6,441 nucleotides of DNA, from assembly GCA_964516845.1 (NCBI GenBank), contig CAZEXP010000070.1, positions 1 to 6,441 on the forward strand. Direction: 5' to 3'. The DNA comes from JAPEKQ01 sp964516845. GTDB lineage: Bacteria > Joyebacterota > Joyebacteria > Joyebacterales > Joyebacteraceae. This document shows, in pieces, positions 1 to 6,032 of the stretch (the stretch's first letter is position 1; each line of letters starts with the position of its first letter). Below the pieces are notes generated by a model. The model was given only the letters and a program-made list of their open reading frames with translations. It searched no databases and was not told where the DNA came from. The position numbers and the translations under genes are program-made.

Positions 1-314
1 GTGCCGGGGACGTAGGCCTCGGGCTGGTAGTAGTCGTAGTAGCTGACGAAGTACTCAACGGCGTTTTCAGGGAAGAACGACTTGAATTCGCCGTAGAGCT
101 GCGCCGCCAGCGTCTTGTTGTGGGACATCACGAGCGCCGGCCGATTCAGGCGCGCGATGACGTTGGCCATCGTGAACGTCTTGCCTGAACCGGTGACGCC
201 GAGGAGGGTCTGGTACCGGTCACCGCGCTCGAGCGCCTGGACAAGCTCCTCGATCGCACGGCCCTGGTCGCCCTGCGGCTCATATTCTGCCGTCAACTTG
301 AAGCGTTTGCTCAT
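1..314 (-). CDS. uvrB: Excinuclease ABC subunit B (UvrB), N-terminal part, truncated by window edge
   Basis: UvrB is the damage-verifying, helicase-fold ATPase of nucleotide excision repair. It is loaded on DNA by UvrA and then recruits UvrC for incision in the cytoplasm. Only the first 104 codons are inside the window. They contain the family N-terminus with the GDQ motif (residues 15-17; the usual following proline is glycine here), the Walker A motif GVTGSGKT (39-46, K45), the SHNKTLAAQLYGEFK helicase segment (64-78) and the start of the beta-hairpin that clamps DNA. Its tyrosines fall at positions 92, 93, 95 and 96, the same numbering as in characterised UvrB proteins, which supports the ATG start. 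It begins 13 bp after the rodZ-like stop and I see no good Shine-Dalgarno, so translation may be coupled to the upstream gene. The identification is near certain. What lies beyond position 1 is unknown. Confidence 0.97.
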   Translation of the reverse strand, partial: MSKRFKLTAEYEPQGDQGRAIEELVQALERGDRYQTLLGVTGSGKTFTMANVIARLNRPALVMSHNKTLAAQLYGEFKSFFPENAVEYFVSYYDYYQPEAYVPG

Positions 315-327
315 GGCGTGTACCGAC

Positions 328-1056
328 TCAGTGCGACATGCCGTTCTCGTCGACGATCAGTCCCTCGACGAGTCGCGAGCCGGTGCCCGCCGTTCCGAGA
401 AGTGAACCGTCGAGATAGAGCTCAAGACCGCCTCCGTTCCCGACATCGAGCGTGAAGCGCTCATTCGCCTGCCACGTCCGCTCGTCGCCGGCGTTGAGCG
501 TGAGGTCGGCCGTCGGGACCGCATCGGCGGAGACGCGCACCCACGTCCGCTCGCGCGCGACAACCGTGAGTTCGAGCTTGTGCCACTCGATGAGCGTGTC
601 CTGCGTCGTCGCCTCGAGGACCTGCTCCTCCTGCGTGCGTTCGGGCGGTGCCGGGGCCGGCCGGTTCCGCGCGTGCTGGACGCCCCACACGATGCCGACG
701 ATGATGACCAGCGCGGCGATCGCGATGATCCCGACGCGCTGCCAGATGAGACCGGTCCTTCGTGTCGTCTCATGCATCTCGAGTTCGACGGCGTCCCACT
801 CGTCCGGTTCGATCCGCTCCTGCTGCTGGGTGAATCGCATGTACATCTGGATGACATCGTCCTCGTTCACACCGAGGAACCGCGCGTAGGTCCGAAGATG
901 GCCCTTCACATAGACGACCGCAGGCAGGACACTGAAACGGTCCTCCTCGAGCGCCATGGCGACCTGGCGGCTCATCCGGGTCGCCTTCGCGACCTCATCG
1001 ATCGTCTTTTCCTGCGCTTCGCGGGTCTGCCTGAGGAACTGACCGACGGACTCCAT
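328..1056 (-). CDS. rodZ: RodZ-like helix-turn-helix membrane protein
   Basis: Protein of 242 residues with RodZ architecture. The N-terminal cytoplasmic helix-turn-helix (about 3-66) includes the family signature YVKGHLRTYARFLGV (49-63). Next come a charged juxtamembrane stretch, one transmembrane helix (about 103-126), a proline-rich linker (133-139) and a C-terminal beta domain of the DUF4115 type (about 160-232). In known RodZ proteins the HTH binds the MreB actin-like filament and the outer part links it to the peptidoglycan elongation machinery, so this is probably a cell-shape factor rather than a transcription regulator. It is shorter than E. coli RodZ (337 aa), mainly in the linker. 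The ATG is preceded by GGAGG with a 4-nt spacer. It lies 21 bp after the DUF4139 gene and 13 bp before uvrB. A generic membrane HTH protein is the alternative, since RodZ-type proteins are named loosely outside proteobacteria. Confidence 0.85.
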   Translation of the reverse strand: MESVGQFLRQTREAQEKTIDEVAKATRMSRQVAMALEEDRFSVLPAVVYVKGHLRTYARFLGVNEDDVIQMYMRFTQQQERIEPDEWDAVELEMHETTRRTGLIWQRVGIIAIAALVIIVGIVWGVQHARNRPAPAPPERTQEEQVLEATTQDTLIEWHKLELTVVARERTWVRVSADAVPTADLTLNAGDERTWQANERFTLDVGNGGGLELYLDGSLLGTAGTGSRLVEGLIVDENGMSH

Positions 1057-1060
1057 GCGC

Positions 1061-1065
1061 CCTCC
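1061..1065 (-). promoter_or_regulatory. Ribosome binding site of rodZ-like gene
   Basis: GGAGG on the minus strand, 4 nt before the ATG at 1056. It sits in the 21-bp gap after the TAG of the DUF4139 gene and supports the chosen start. Confidence 0.7.
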
Positions 1066-1077
1066 GATGCTCGTGCG

Positions 1078-2460
1078 CTAGTACTCGTATCTAATAGTAT
1101 AGCTCAGAACAGCCTCGCCGTCAGCTTTCACCGGGATGAGGAACTCCACCCTCGAAGCGTCCTTCTTCTCGTACGCGTGGGTCTCTCTCAGGATCGTCCA
1201 GTACCCGCCGGGGTGATCGACGACCCGGACGACGACATCCTCGTCCTTGTGGTTGCGGACCGAGACCTCGTAGTCCTCCTCACGAACCCTGTCGGTGATC
1301 TTCCGCCGCGCCACGGTAGTGCGTTCGGCAACGACGTCGAAAGCGTTGCCCATCAGGAGCGCAACGTCCTCATCCTTCGCGGTGTGGTCGATCCGGTCCT
1401 CACCGATGAACTGGAGGTCGCCGGCCGAGTCCTCCTTGTACATCCTGACGGTGCCGGCCGGGAGCGGCAGCCCGAGCCCCGCGTCCTCCGAGTTGACGAA
1501 TTCGAGCAGAACGCGAACGTCGGTGCCGTAGTAGTGATCGAACTCCAGCACCTTCTCGACCGTGACGCCCGTGCTCGGAAAGAACGTCAGCTGCTTGATC
1601 TCACGGTCCGCTACGGTCGACGGCGTGTCGAGCTTGTAGAGGTGGTACTCGAAGAGCGCCTCCTCCGCGAACTCGGGCATCCCCATCCCCTCCATCGCGT
1701 CAGCCTTCATCCCGCGCATCATGACGGCCTGCGGCGGCGACGCCGCCCGGTTGACGTCACCGGCGACGAGATCAAGCTTCGCGTCGGTGTACGTCGCGCC
1801 CGAACGGTTGTCGACCGAGACCCACGCCGCGAGATCGACCGCGTCGTCCCCGGCGCTGACGACGCCCACATACTCCGCGTGCCAGTTGATGCTCGACGTC
1901 AGGTAGGTCACCTCGACCAGACGCGGCCCTTTGCTCTCCGCCCCTACCTTCCAGACAAGCGACGGCTTCGATATGAGTCCGGCCGGCAGCGAGGGGAAGC
2001 GGACGTAGGATACCTTGTCCGCGTTGAGCGAAATGATCGGACCATTGCCCCGGCCCTGGTCGAGCATCACGGTGCTGCCGTCGTAGCTGATAAGGGTTCC
2101 CGAGAAGAGGTCCGCATCCTCCGTCACGATGTCGATGTCCCTTTCGAGATACTTCTCGAGCACCTTCGAGGTGCTGGCGAGGTCGAACCGGTAGTTCTGC
2201 TCCCAGACCGCCGCATCACCCCCAACGAGAACGCGGAAGTGGACCGATGTCGGGTCGATGCGCTGTGCCACGTCCGGGAAGCGCACCTCCTGAACCCCGC
2301 GCTCCAGGTCGATCGTGCGCACGTCCTTCACCAGCGCGAGGTCGCTGTTGTACACGGTAATCGCCACGCCCTCTCCGACGGTCTCGGCCGCGGCCGGGAC
2401 ACCCCCCGGAGAAGCGACAAGCAGAACCGCCAGCATCCATCCAGTCTGTCTCGTGAACAT
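1078..2460 (-). CDS. Secreted DUF4139 domain-containing protein
   Basis: Protein of 460 residues of unknown biochemical function. Residues 1-25 form a signal peptide (MFTRQ, hydrophobic WMLAVLLVA, then PAAA before ETV), so it is probably exported to the periplasm or cell surface. No second membrane helix is evident. The rest matches the DUF4139 family: YLTSSINWHAEYVG (186-199), the VDNRSGATYTDAKLDLVAGDVNR stretch (about 216-238), EYHLYKLDTPSTVADREIKQ (271-290), and LPAGTVRMYKEDSAG followed by FIGEDRIDHTAKDEDV (333-366). These proteins are thought to be beta-rich, but no reaction can be assigned. Between the two domain halves is a short methionine-rich stretch (247-261, six Met). The open frame continues 40 codons further upstream, but a perfect AAGGAGGT 5 nt before this ATG plus the signal peptide fix the start here. 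It follows uppP after 88 bp. Confidence 0.9.
   Translation of the reverse strand: MFTRQTGWMLAVLLVASPGGVPAAAETVGEGVAITVYNSDLALVKDVRTIDLERGVQEVRFPDVAQRIDPTSVHFRVLVGGDAAVWEQNYRFDLASTSKVLEKYLERDIDIVTEDADLFSGTLISYDGSTVMLDQGRGNGPIISLNADKVSYVRFPSLPAGLISKPSLVWKVGAESKGPRLVEVTYLTSSINWHAEYVGVVSAGDDAVDLAAWVSVDNRSGATYTDAKLDLVAGDVNRAASPPQAVMMRGMKADAMEGMGMPEFAEEALFEYHLYKLDTPSTVADREIKQLTFFPSTGVTVEKVLEFDHYYGTDVRVLLEFVNSEDAGLGLPLPAGTVRMYKEDSAGDLQFIGEDRIDHTAKDEDVALLMGNAFDVVAERTTVARRKITDRVREEDYEVSVRNHKDEDVVVRVVDHPGGYWTILRETHAYEKKDASRVEFLIPVKADGEAVLSYTIRYEY
1096..1124 (-). promoter_or_regulatory. Candidate sigma70-type promoter inside the end of the DUF4139 gene
   Basis: On the minus strand a -35-like CTGACG (1124 to 1119, 4 of 6 matches to TTGACA) is followed by exactly 17 nt and a -10-like TATACT (1101 to 1096, 5 of 6 matches to TATAAT). 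The predicted transcript would begin near 1089, about 33 nt ahead of the rodZ start. It lies within codons for the last residues of the DUF4139 protein, which here use AT-rich codons (TAT ACT ATT AGA TAC) in an otherwise GC-rich gene. This fits selection for a promoter, but the call rests on consensus matching only and the sigma factors of this organism are unknown. Confidence 0.4.
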
Positions 2461-2465
2461 ATCCG

Positions 2466-2473
2466 ACCTCCTT
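2466..2473 (-). promoter_or_regulatory. Strong ribosome binding site fixing the DUF4139 start
   Basis: AAGGAGGT on the minus strand, a full anti-SD match, 5 nt before the ATG at 2460. It shows that the longer open frame beginning at 2580 is not the translated form. Confidence 0.9.
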
Positions 2474-2514
2474 GATGCAAGCCGCCCGGAACACCCGCCG
2501 TCCGGACGAAGACC

Positions 2515-2541
2515 GCCCGCCGGACTCGAGACCGGCCGGGC
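2515..2541 (-). repeat. GC-rich stem-loop between uppP and the DUF4139 gene
   Basis: Inverted repeat just after the uppP TAA. Minus-strand arms GCCCGGCCGG and CCGGCGGGC pair over 9 bp with one bulged G, around an 8-nt loop containing CTCGAG. No T-run follows, so it is not a standard Rho-independent terminator. It could still slow polymerase, protect the mRNA 3' end of uppP, or be incidental in GC-rich spacer DNA. A second short perfect palindrome, CGTCCGGACG (2499-2508), lies between it and the next ribosome binding site. Confidence 0.35.
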
Positions 2542-2548
2542 GCATCGA

Positions 2549-3349
2549 TTAGCCGAGCGTGAACGAGAGAACGATTCCAAGAATGCCCGCCGCCCAGCAG
2601 TAGTATGCGAACCGGTGGAAGACCCCCACCGTCACCAGTTTCATCAGAAGCGCGATCGCCGGGATGGCGCTCGCGAACGCCGCTACCGTTCCCACGAAGG
2701 TCGTCAGTCCCGCCCCGCTCCCGGCGTCGGCGATATCGCCGGCGCTCGCCGCCGTGGCCCCGAGAATGACGGGGATCGACAGAAGGAACGCGAACTCGGC
2801 CGCGCGACGCCTGTCGAGTCCGAGAGCGAGACCGGCGGAGATCGTCGAGCCTGACCTCGAGATGCCCGGCATGATGGCCGCCGCCTGCGCCAGCCCGATG
2901 AGCACCGCGTCGCGGACCGTCTCATGGCCCCGGCCGCCCGCCGGGATCCGCCGTGTCGACCAGAGGATGACGCCCGTGACGAGCAGCATGACAGAGACGA
3001 GAACGGGGCTGTCGAAGAACTCGCCCACGATCTCATCGAAGGCCAGCCCGATGACGGCAGCAGGAATCGTCCCGATGATGATGTACAGGGCCAGACGCGC
3101 TTCGCCGTGGTCGTATTCGCGGCGTGCCGCCCATCGGAAGCAGGCGCGCAGGATCGATGCGACGCGCGCGCGGAAGAACCACAGGACGGCCAGCGCCGTC
3201 CCGAAATGTACGAAGACCTCGAACGTGACGCCCGGGCTGCTGATGCCGAAGAAGTGCTCGGCGAGCGCGAGGTGTCCGGAGCTCGAGACCGGGAGGAACT
3301 CGGTCAGTCCCTGGAGGATGCCGAGGAGTATCGCCTCGAAGATCGTCAA
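2549..3349 (-). CDS. uppP: Undecaprenyl-diphosphatase UppP (BacA family)
   Basis: Integral inner-membrane phosphatase of 266 residues (E. coli UppP is 273). It removes one phosphate from undecaprenyl diphosphate to regenerate the C55-P carrier used for peptidoglycan, O-antigen and capsule building. Over-expression of the family gives bacitracin resistance. Both active-site motifs are intact: the Q/E-x3-E region followed by the SSSGH loop (Q13, E17, S22-S24, H26) and PGISRSGST (161-169, R165). Several hydrophobic segments match the family topology, for example about 87-105, 114-132, 185-203, 216-240 and 248-264. The start is a TTG codon: the N-terminus MTIFEAILLGILQGLTEFLP fits the family at that point, no in-frame ATG is available nearby, and AAAGG lies 8 nt upstream. 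It begins 15 bp after the ubiA-family stop. The neighbouring UbiA enzyme also handles isoprenoid lipids. Identification is secure. Confidence 0.97.
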   Translation of the reverse strand: MTIFEAILLGILQGLTEFLPVSSSGHLALAEHFFGISSPGVTFEVFVHFGTALAVLWFFRARVASILRACFRWAARREYDHGEARLALYIIIGTIPAAVIGLAFDEIVGEFFDSPVLVSVMLLVTGVILWSTRRIPAGGRGHETVRDAVLIGLAQAAAIMPGISRSGSTISAGLALGLDRRRAAEFAFLLSIPVILGATAASAGDIADAGSGAGLTTFVGTVAAFASAIPAIALLMKLVTVGVFHRFAYYCWAAGILGIVLSFTLG

Positions 3350-3357
3350 TGGAGGGA

Positions 3358-3362
3358 CCTTT
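3358..3362 (-). promoter_or_regulatory. Ribosome binding site supporting the TTG start of uppP
   Basis: AAAGG on the minus strand, 8 nt before the TTG at 3349 and directly after the TAG (3367 to 3365) of the upstream ubiA-family gene, so termination and re-initiation may be coupled. Confidence 0.55.
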
Positions 3363-3364
3363 CT

Positions 3365-4252
3365 CTACAGAATGCCCAGCGACACGGCCACGAGCCCGAC
3401 GACCATCGCCGTCTTCAGGAGCGCGGACGCCAGTCCCGGCCGCGAATCATCACCCGACCGGACGATCGACCACAGCGCGAACACGAGCAGCGCCTGCATG
3501 CCGATGGAGATGACGCCGTACCACAGGCCAAACACCCGGAAAGCGAACGGCACGAGGACGGCCAGCATGGCCGCGATGATCGTCGCACGCGCGGCGAGCA
3601 GGGCGGCCCCGGCGCCGCGGACGGTCGCCAGCGTTCGGACACCCTGTACGGTGTCCCCCGCGACGTCCTCCGCGTCCTTCGCGAACTCGCGCGCCAGATT
3701 GAAGAGCAACGCGAGCACCAGCGCCGCCGGCACGGGGGCAGCGACCGGACGCCCCTGCGAGATCGATCCCAGATACAACACCGAGGCCGTCACGGCAGCG
3801 GCCACGACATTGCCGAGTATGGGAACACCCTTGAGCGCAAGCGAGTACGCGACCGTCACGAGAACCCAGAGCAGCACGATATCGACGGCGACGATGCTGA
3901 CGCGCGTCGCCAGTCCGATCGCCACAGCGTACGAGATCAGCGCTGTGACGAGCGCCGCCCGCGACGAGAGCGCGCCGCTCGGTACCGGCCTCCGAGGCCG
4001 ATTGATGGCATCGGCTCTGCGATCGACCCAGTCGTTGAACGCGTTCGCCCCGGCCACGGCCGCGAGGACCGCCGCCGCCGCCCAGCACGCCGGTTCGAGC
4101 CTGATGCCGCGCTCCGCCTGAAGCCATGCGCCGACGAGCGTCGCGCACGCGGCGATGATCAGGTTCACGGGCCTCACGAGCACGAGTGCAGCCGCAGGTC
4201 GCGACTGCGATGCCCGGGCTCCCGCCGACGGGCTAGATGCGGAAGCCGACAT
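3365..4252 (-). CDS. UbiA-family prenyltransferase, (di)geranylgeranylglyceryl phosphate synthase-like
   Basis: Polytopic inner-membrane prenyltransferase of 295 residues with about 8-9 hydrophobic helices. UbiA enzymes transfer an isoprenoid chain from a prenyl diphosphate, held by Mg2+ on two Asp-rich motifs, to a small acceptor. Both motifs are complete: NDWVDRRAD (73-81; N73, D74, D77, D81) followed by RPRRPVPSG (85-93), and REFAKDAEDVAGD (188-200; D193, D196, D200). YSLALKGVPILGN (136-148) is also typical. The RPxRPxPSG and RExxKDxEDxxGD forms resemble the group that adds a second geranylgeranyl chain to geranylgeranylglyceryl phosphate in archaeal-type ether lipids, also annotated in Bacteroidetes and other FCB bacteria. 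Quinone, heme O or other UbiA roles cannot be excluded. The ATG overlaps the barrel gene end by 20 bp and has a strong GGAGGTGA 6 nt upstream. Family call is sure; substrate is inferred. Confidence 0.9.
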   Translation of the reverse strand: MSASASSPSAGARASQSRPAAALVLVRPVNLIIAACATLVGAWLQAERGIRLEPACWAAAAVLAAVAGANAFNDWVDRRADAINRPRRPVPSGALSSRAALVTALISYAVAIGLATRVSIVAVDIVLLWVLVTVAYSLALKGVPILGNVVAAAVTASVLYLGSISQGRPVAAPVPAALVLALLFNLAREFAKDAEDVAGDTVQGVRTLATVRGAGAALLAARATIIAAMLAVLVPFAFRVFGLWYGVISIGMQALLVFALWSIVRSGDDSRPGLASALLKTAMVVGLVAVSLGIL

Positions 4253-6032
4253 GCCCCGTCACCTCCCAGATCGACTCGTCCGCGGGGTCACTGCCCTCGA
4301 CGCGATAGTAGCCGGCTGAGATCCCGGACTCAAACCCCCTGAGATCGTCATACTCGAGCGAGAGCCGGACCGAATCCACCGCACGAACGTCGCCCGACGG
4401 GAACTCCGTGTCGGGGTTGTCGGTCTCCTTGTCGTACGGGATTCGGAGACTCCCCTCGCCTTTCCTCGCGTGCACGTACTCGAACCCCAGCGCGATGTTG
4501 CGCCGCGGGTGAATGAGCGCCTCGACCAGGAACCGCTCGGCGTCAGGACCGAGATCGAACCCCAGCGGGACTCCATCGTGTTCGAGACGATGCTCGACGT
4601 GCTTGTGCGTGTACGTCCACTTGCGGGCCTGCGAGTACTCGAGCGTCAGCTCGATGTCGGTCCGGTCAAGCAGGACGCCGGCGAACCGGTAGCCGAAGGT
4701 GGCCGCATACTTGTCCGGGTTGTCCGTGTCGCGGTCGTACTGGAGATCGTCAGCGAGGAGTTCCGAGTAGAGCTCGTGCCCCGGAAGCGGCCTCCAGTCG
4801 ACGTCGAGCGACCAGAAGATGTTGTCGTCCGCGCGTTCGTTGTGCTGTGAGACGTAGTAGGGAGCGAAAGGATTGAGATAGATCGGGTCAGGAATCGCGC
4901 CGCTGTAGACCACGGCCTCGTTGAGGCCGACGGAGAGCTTCGGTCCGGCAATGACGAGACGGTGTCCCGCGAGAAATACGTGTTCGTCCACGCCGGGGTC
5001 GGTCTCCGTCCCGATCTCGGTGTACTCGAGCATCGCATTGAGCGCGGTGAACGAGATGGGCCCGATCGACGCGCGCATCTCGACGCCGTCGAGCGTCGGC
5101 GCGTTCCCGGAGATCAGAAGCCGTCCACGGTCTGATCGGCCCCACGCCGCTCCAAACCGACCGGCCGTGACGCGCCAGTGAGGACGTTCGACCATCAGGT
5201 ATCCGTGGACGATGTCAGCCGTCATTCCCCGCCACGCGCGCGCCCGATTCGAGACGCGCTCGATGCGATCCCCCTCCTGCCCGTGGAACACGATGTTCGC
5301 GTTCGAATAGAATCCGATGTCGTCACCGAACCCGCCCCATATCTCGTAGCCGAGGACGGCATCGATGCCGAAGTCGTCATCGACCGACGGGATCGCGATA
5401 GAATCGCCCCCGGCGGGCACCAGCGTGTCGCCGCGCGCGCCGCCCCGAGAACCGGTCGCCGGCCTCCCCTGGGGTGTGACCTCACCCGCCTCGGTGTGGT
5501 CCGCCCCGACGAAGCCTCCTCGCACGGACACGGTCATGCCCATCCCAAGCTGCGCGTCGCCCTCCCGCACGTGCGCGGTCGGTGCATCGACGGCCGCTTG
5601 GTCGAACTCCAGGAAGAGCCGTTCGATCAGCCACCGCTCTCGCGGGGTCAGTGAGTGCGTGGGAGCCGTCCTGCGTCCCTCGGCATCACTCGTGGGTCCG
5701 TCGGACCGTCCGGTCAATACCGGGTCCAGCTCCATGAGCGCATCGAGCACCTCCCGGCGCGATACGGGAAGGGTCGTCAGATCGAGATCGATGACGCCGC
5801 GCGTCACCAGTTGGCCCAGCAACGGGTACGACCAGTGACCGAGTGGCACGACCGCCGGCGGCCGCTGGATGCGCGGCTCCGTGTCGTGAAGCGTTCCGCG
5901 CGGACCCCGGAACGTCGTCGTGGGAACCGCCGTCTCCGGAGACCGTGCCGCCGCCGTGAACACGGCGGCGAGGAGCAGAAGCAGAACGAGACTCAATGTG
6001 AGGATCGGCGCGGAGCCGCGCGGACTCGCCAT
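4233..6032 (-). CDS. Outer-membrane beta-barrel protein, capsule assembly Wzi family
   Basis: Protein of 599 residues. A signal peptide (about 1-29, hydrophobic core ILTLSLVLLLLLAAVFTAAA) is followed by a helical periplasmic stretch with the motif GHWSYPLLGQLVTRGVIDLD...LPVSRREV (65-95), often seen ahead of such barrels. Then come many alternating amphipathic beta-strands to a C-terminal strand ending VGFRI, consistent with outer-membrane insertion. The stretches YLNPFAPYYVSQHNE (385-399), DDNIFWSLDVDWRP (402-415) and ELYSELLADDLQYD (420-433) are like those of the Wzi/capsule-assembly family. E. coli Wzi is an outer-membrane lectin that anchors group 1 capsule, but in distant phyla the name often covers barrels of unknown role. 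A low-complexity Gly/Thr/Pro-rich insert (about 175-215) is probably an extracellular loop. An in-frame GTG lies one codon upstream; GGGGGGAG is spaced 6 nt from the ATG but only 3 from the GTG, so ATG is preferred. It overlaps the TPR gene stop as TGATG. Confidence 0.75.
   Translation of the reverse strand: MASPRGSAPILTLSLVLLLLLAAVFTAAARSPETAVPTTTFRGPRGTLHDTEPRIQRPPAVVPLGHWSYPLLGQLVTRGVIDLDLTTLPVSRREVLDALMELDPVLTGRSDGPTSDAEGRRTAPTHSLTPRERWLIERLFLEFDQAAVDAPTAHVREGDAQLGMGMTVSVRGGFVGADHTEAGEVTPQGRPATGSRGGARGDTLVPAGGDSIAIPSVDDDFGIDAVLGYEIWGGFGDDIGFYSNANIVFHGQEGDRIERVSNRARAWRGMTADIVHGYLMVERPHWRVTAGRFGAAWGRSDRGRLLISGNAPTLDGVEMRASIGPISFTALNAMLEYTEIGTETDPGVDEHVFLAGHRLVIAGPKLSVGLNEAVVYSGAIPDPIYLNPFAPYYVSQHNERADDNIFWSLDVDWRPLPGHELYSELLADDLQYDRDTDNPDKYAATFGYRFAGVLLDRTDIELTLEYSQARKWTYTHKHVEHRLEHDGVPLGFDLGPDAERFLVEALIHPRRNIALGFEYVHARKGEGSLRIPYDKETDNPDTEFPSGDVRAVDSVRLSLEYDDLRGFESGISAGYYRVEGSDPADESIWEVTGHVGFRI
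4259..4266 (-). promoter_or_regulatory. Strong ribosome binding site of the ubiA-family gene
   Basis: GGAGGTGA on the minus strand, 6 nt before the ATG at 4252, embedded in the last codons of the upstream barrel gene. It confirms that the two reading frames truly overlap by 20 bp. Confidence 0.85.
5949..5970 (-). repeat. Perfect 10-bp inverted repeat in the barrel gene's signal-peptide codons
   Basis: Arms CGCCGCCGTG and CACGGCGGCG are separated by only two bases, so the mRNA could form a very stable hairpin of about 8 bp with a 6-nt loop. It covers codons for AAVFTAA, some 60-80 nt after the start codon. It may be an accident of alanine-rich GC-rich coding, or it may affect early elongation of an exported protein. 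Confidence 0.5.

Noticed and set aside
357..857. Arg/Ser-rich minus-strand frame within the rodZ-like gene
   Set aside because: Shifted frame of the same strand with low-complexity translation, while the RodZ frame has clear domains and a ribosome binding site.
580..2475. 631-codon open frame on the plus strand, antisense to rodZ and DUF4139
   Set aside because: Its translation is dominated by Arg, Asp, Val and Leu without domain pattern or signal, and it lies opposite two well-supported genes. Long antisense frames are common in GC-rich DNA.
2515..2541. Rho-independent terminator after uppP
   Set aside because: The stem-loop is GC-rich enough, but no T-run follows on the minus strand, so only a stem-loop is annotated.
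2461..2580. 40-codon N-terminal extension of the DUF4139 frame to 2580
   Set aside because: It would overlap the end of uppP, lacks family similarity and would bury the signal peptide. A perfect AAGGAGGT before 2460 marks the true start.
2664..4121. 485-codon open frame on the plus strand opposite uppP and the ubiA-family gene
   Set aside because: Ala/Ser/Thr/Arg-rich low-complexity product with no motif, fully opposite two membrane enzymes with intact active sites.
2924..4342. 472-codon open frame on the plus strand opposite the same genes
   Set aside because: Extremely Arg/Asp/Glu/His-rich translation typical of the antisense frame of hydrophobic GC-rich genes; it also overlaps another plus-strand open frame.
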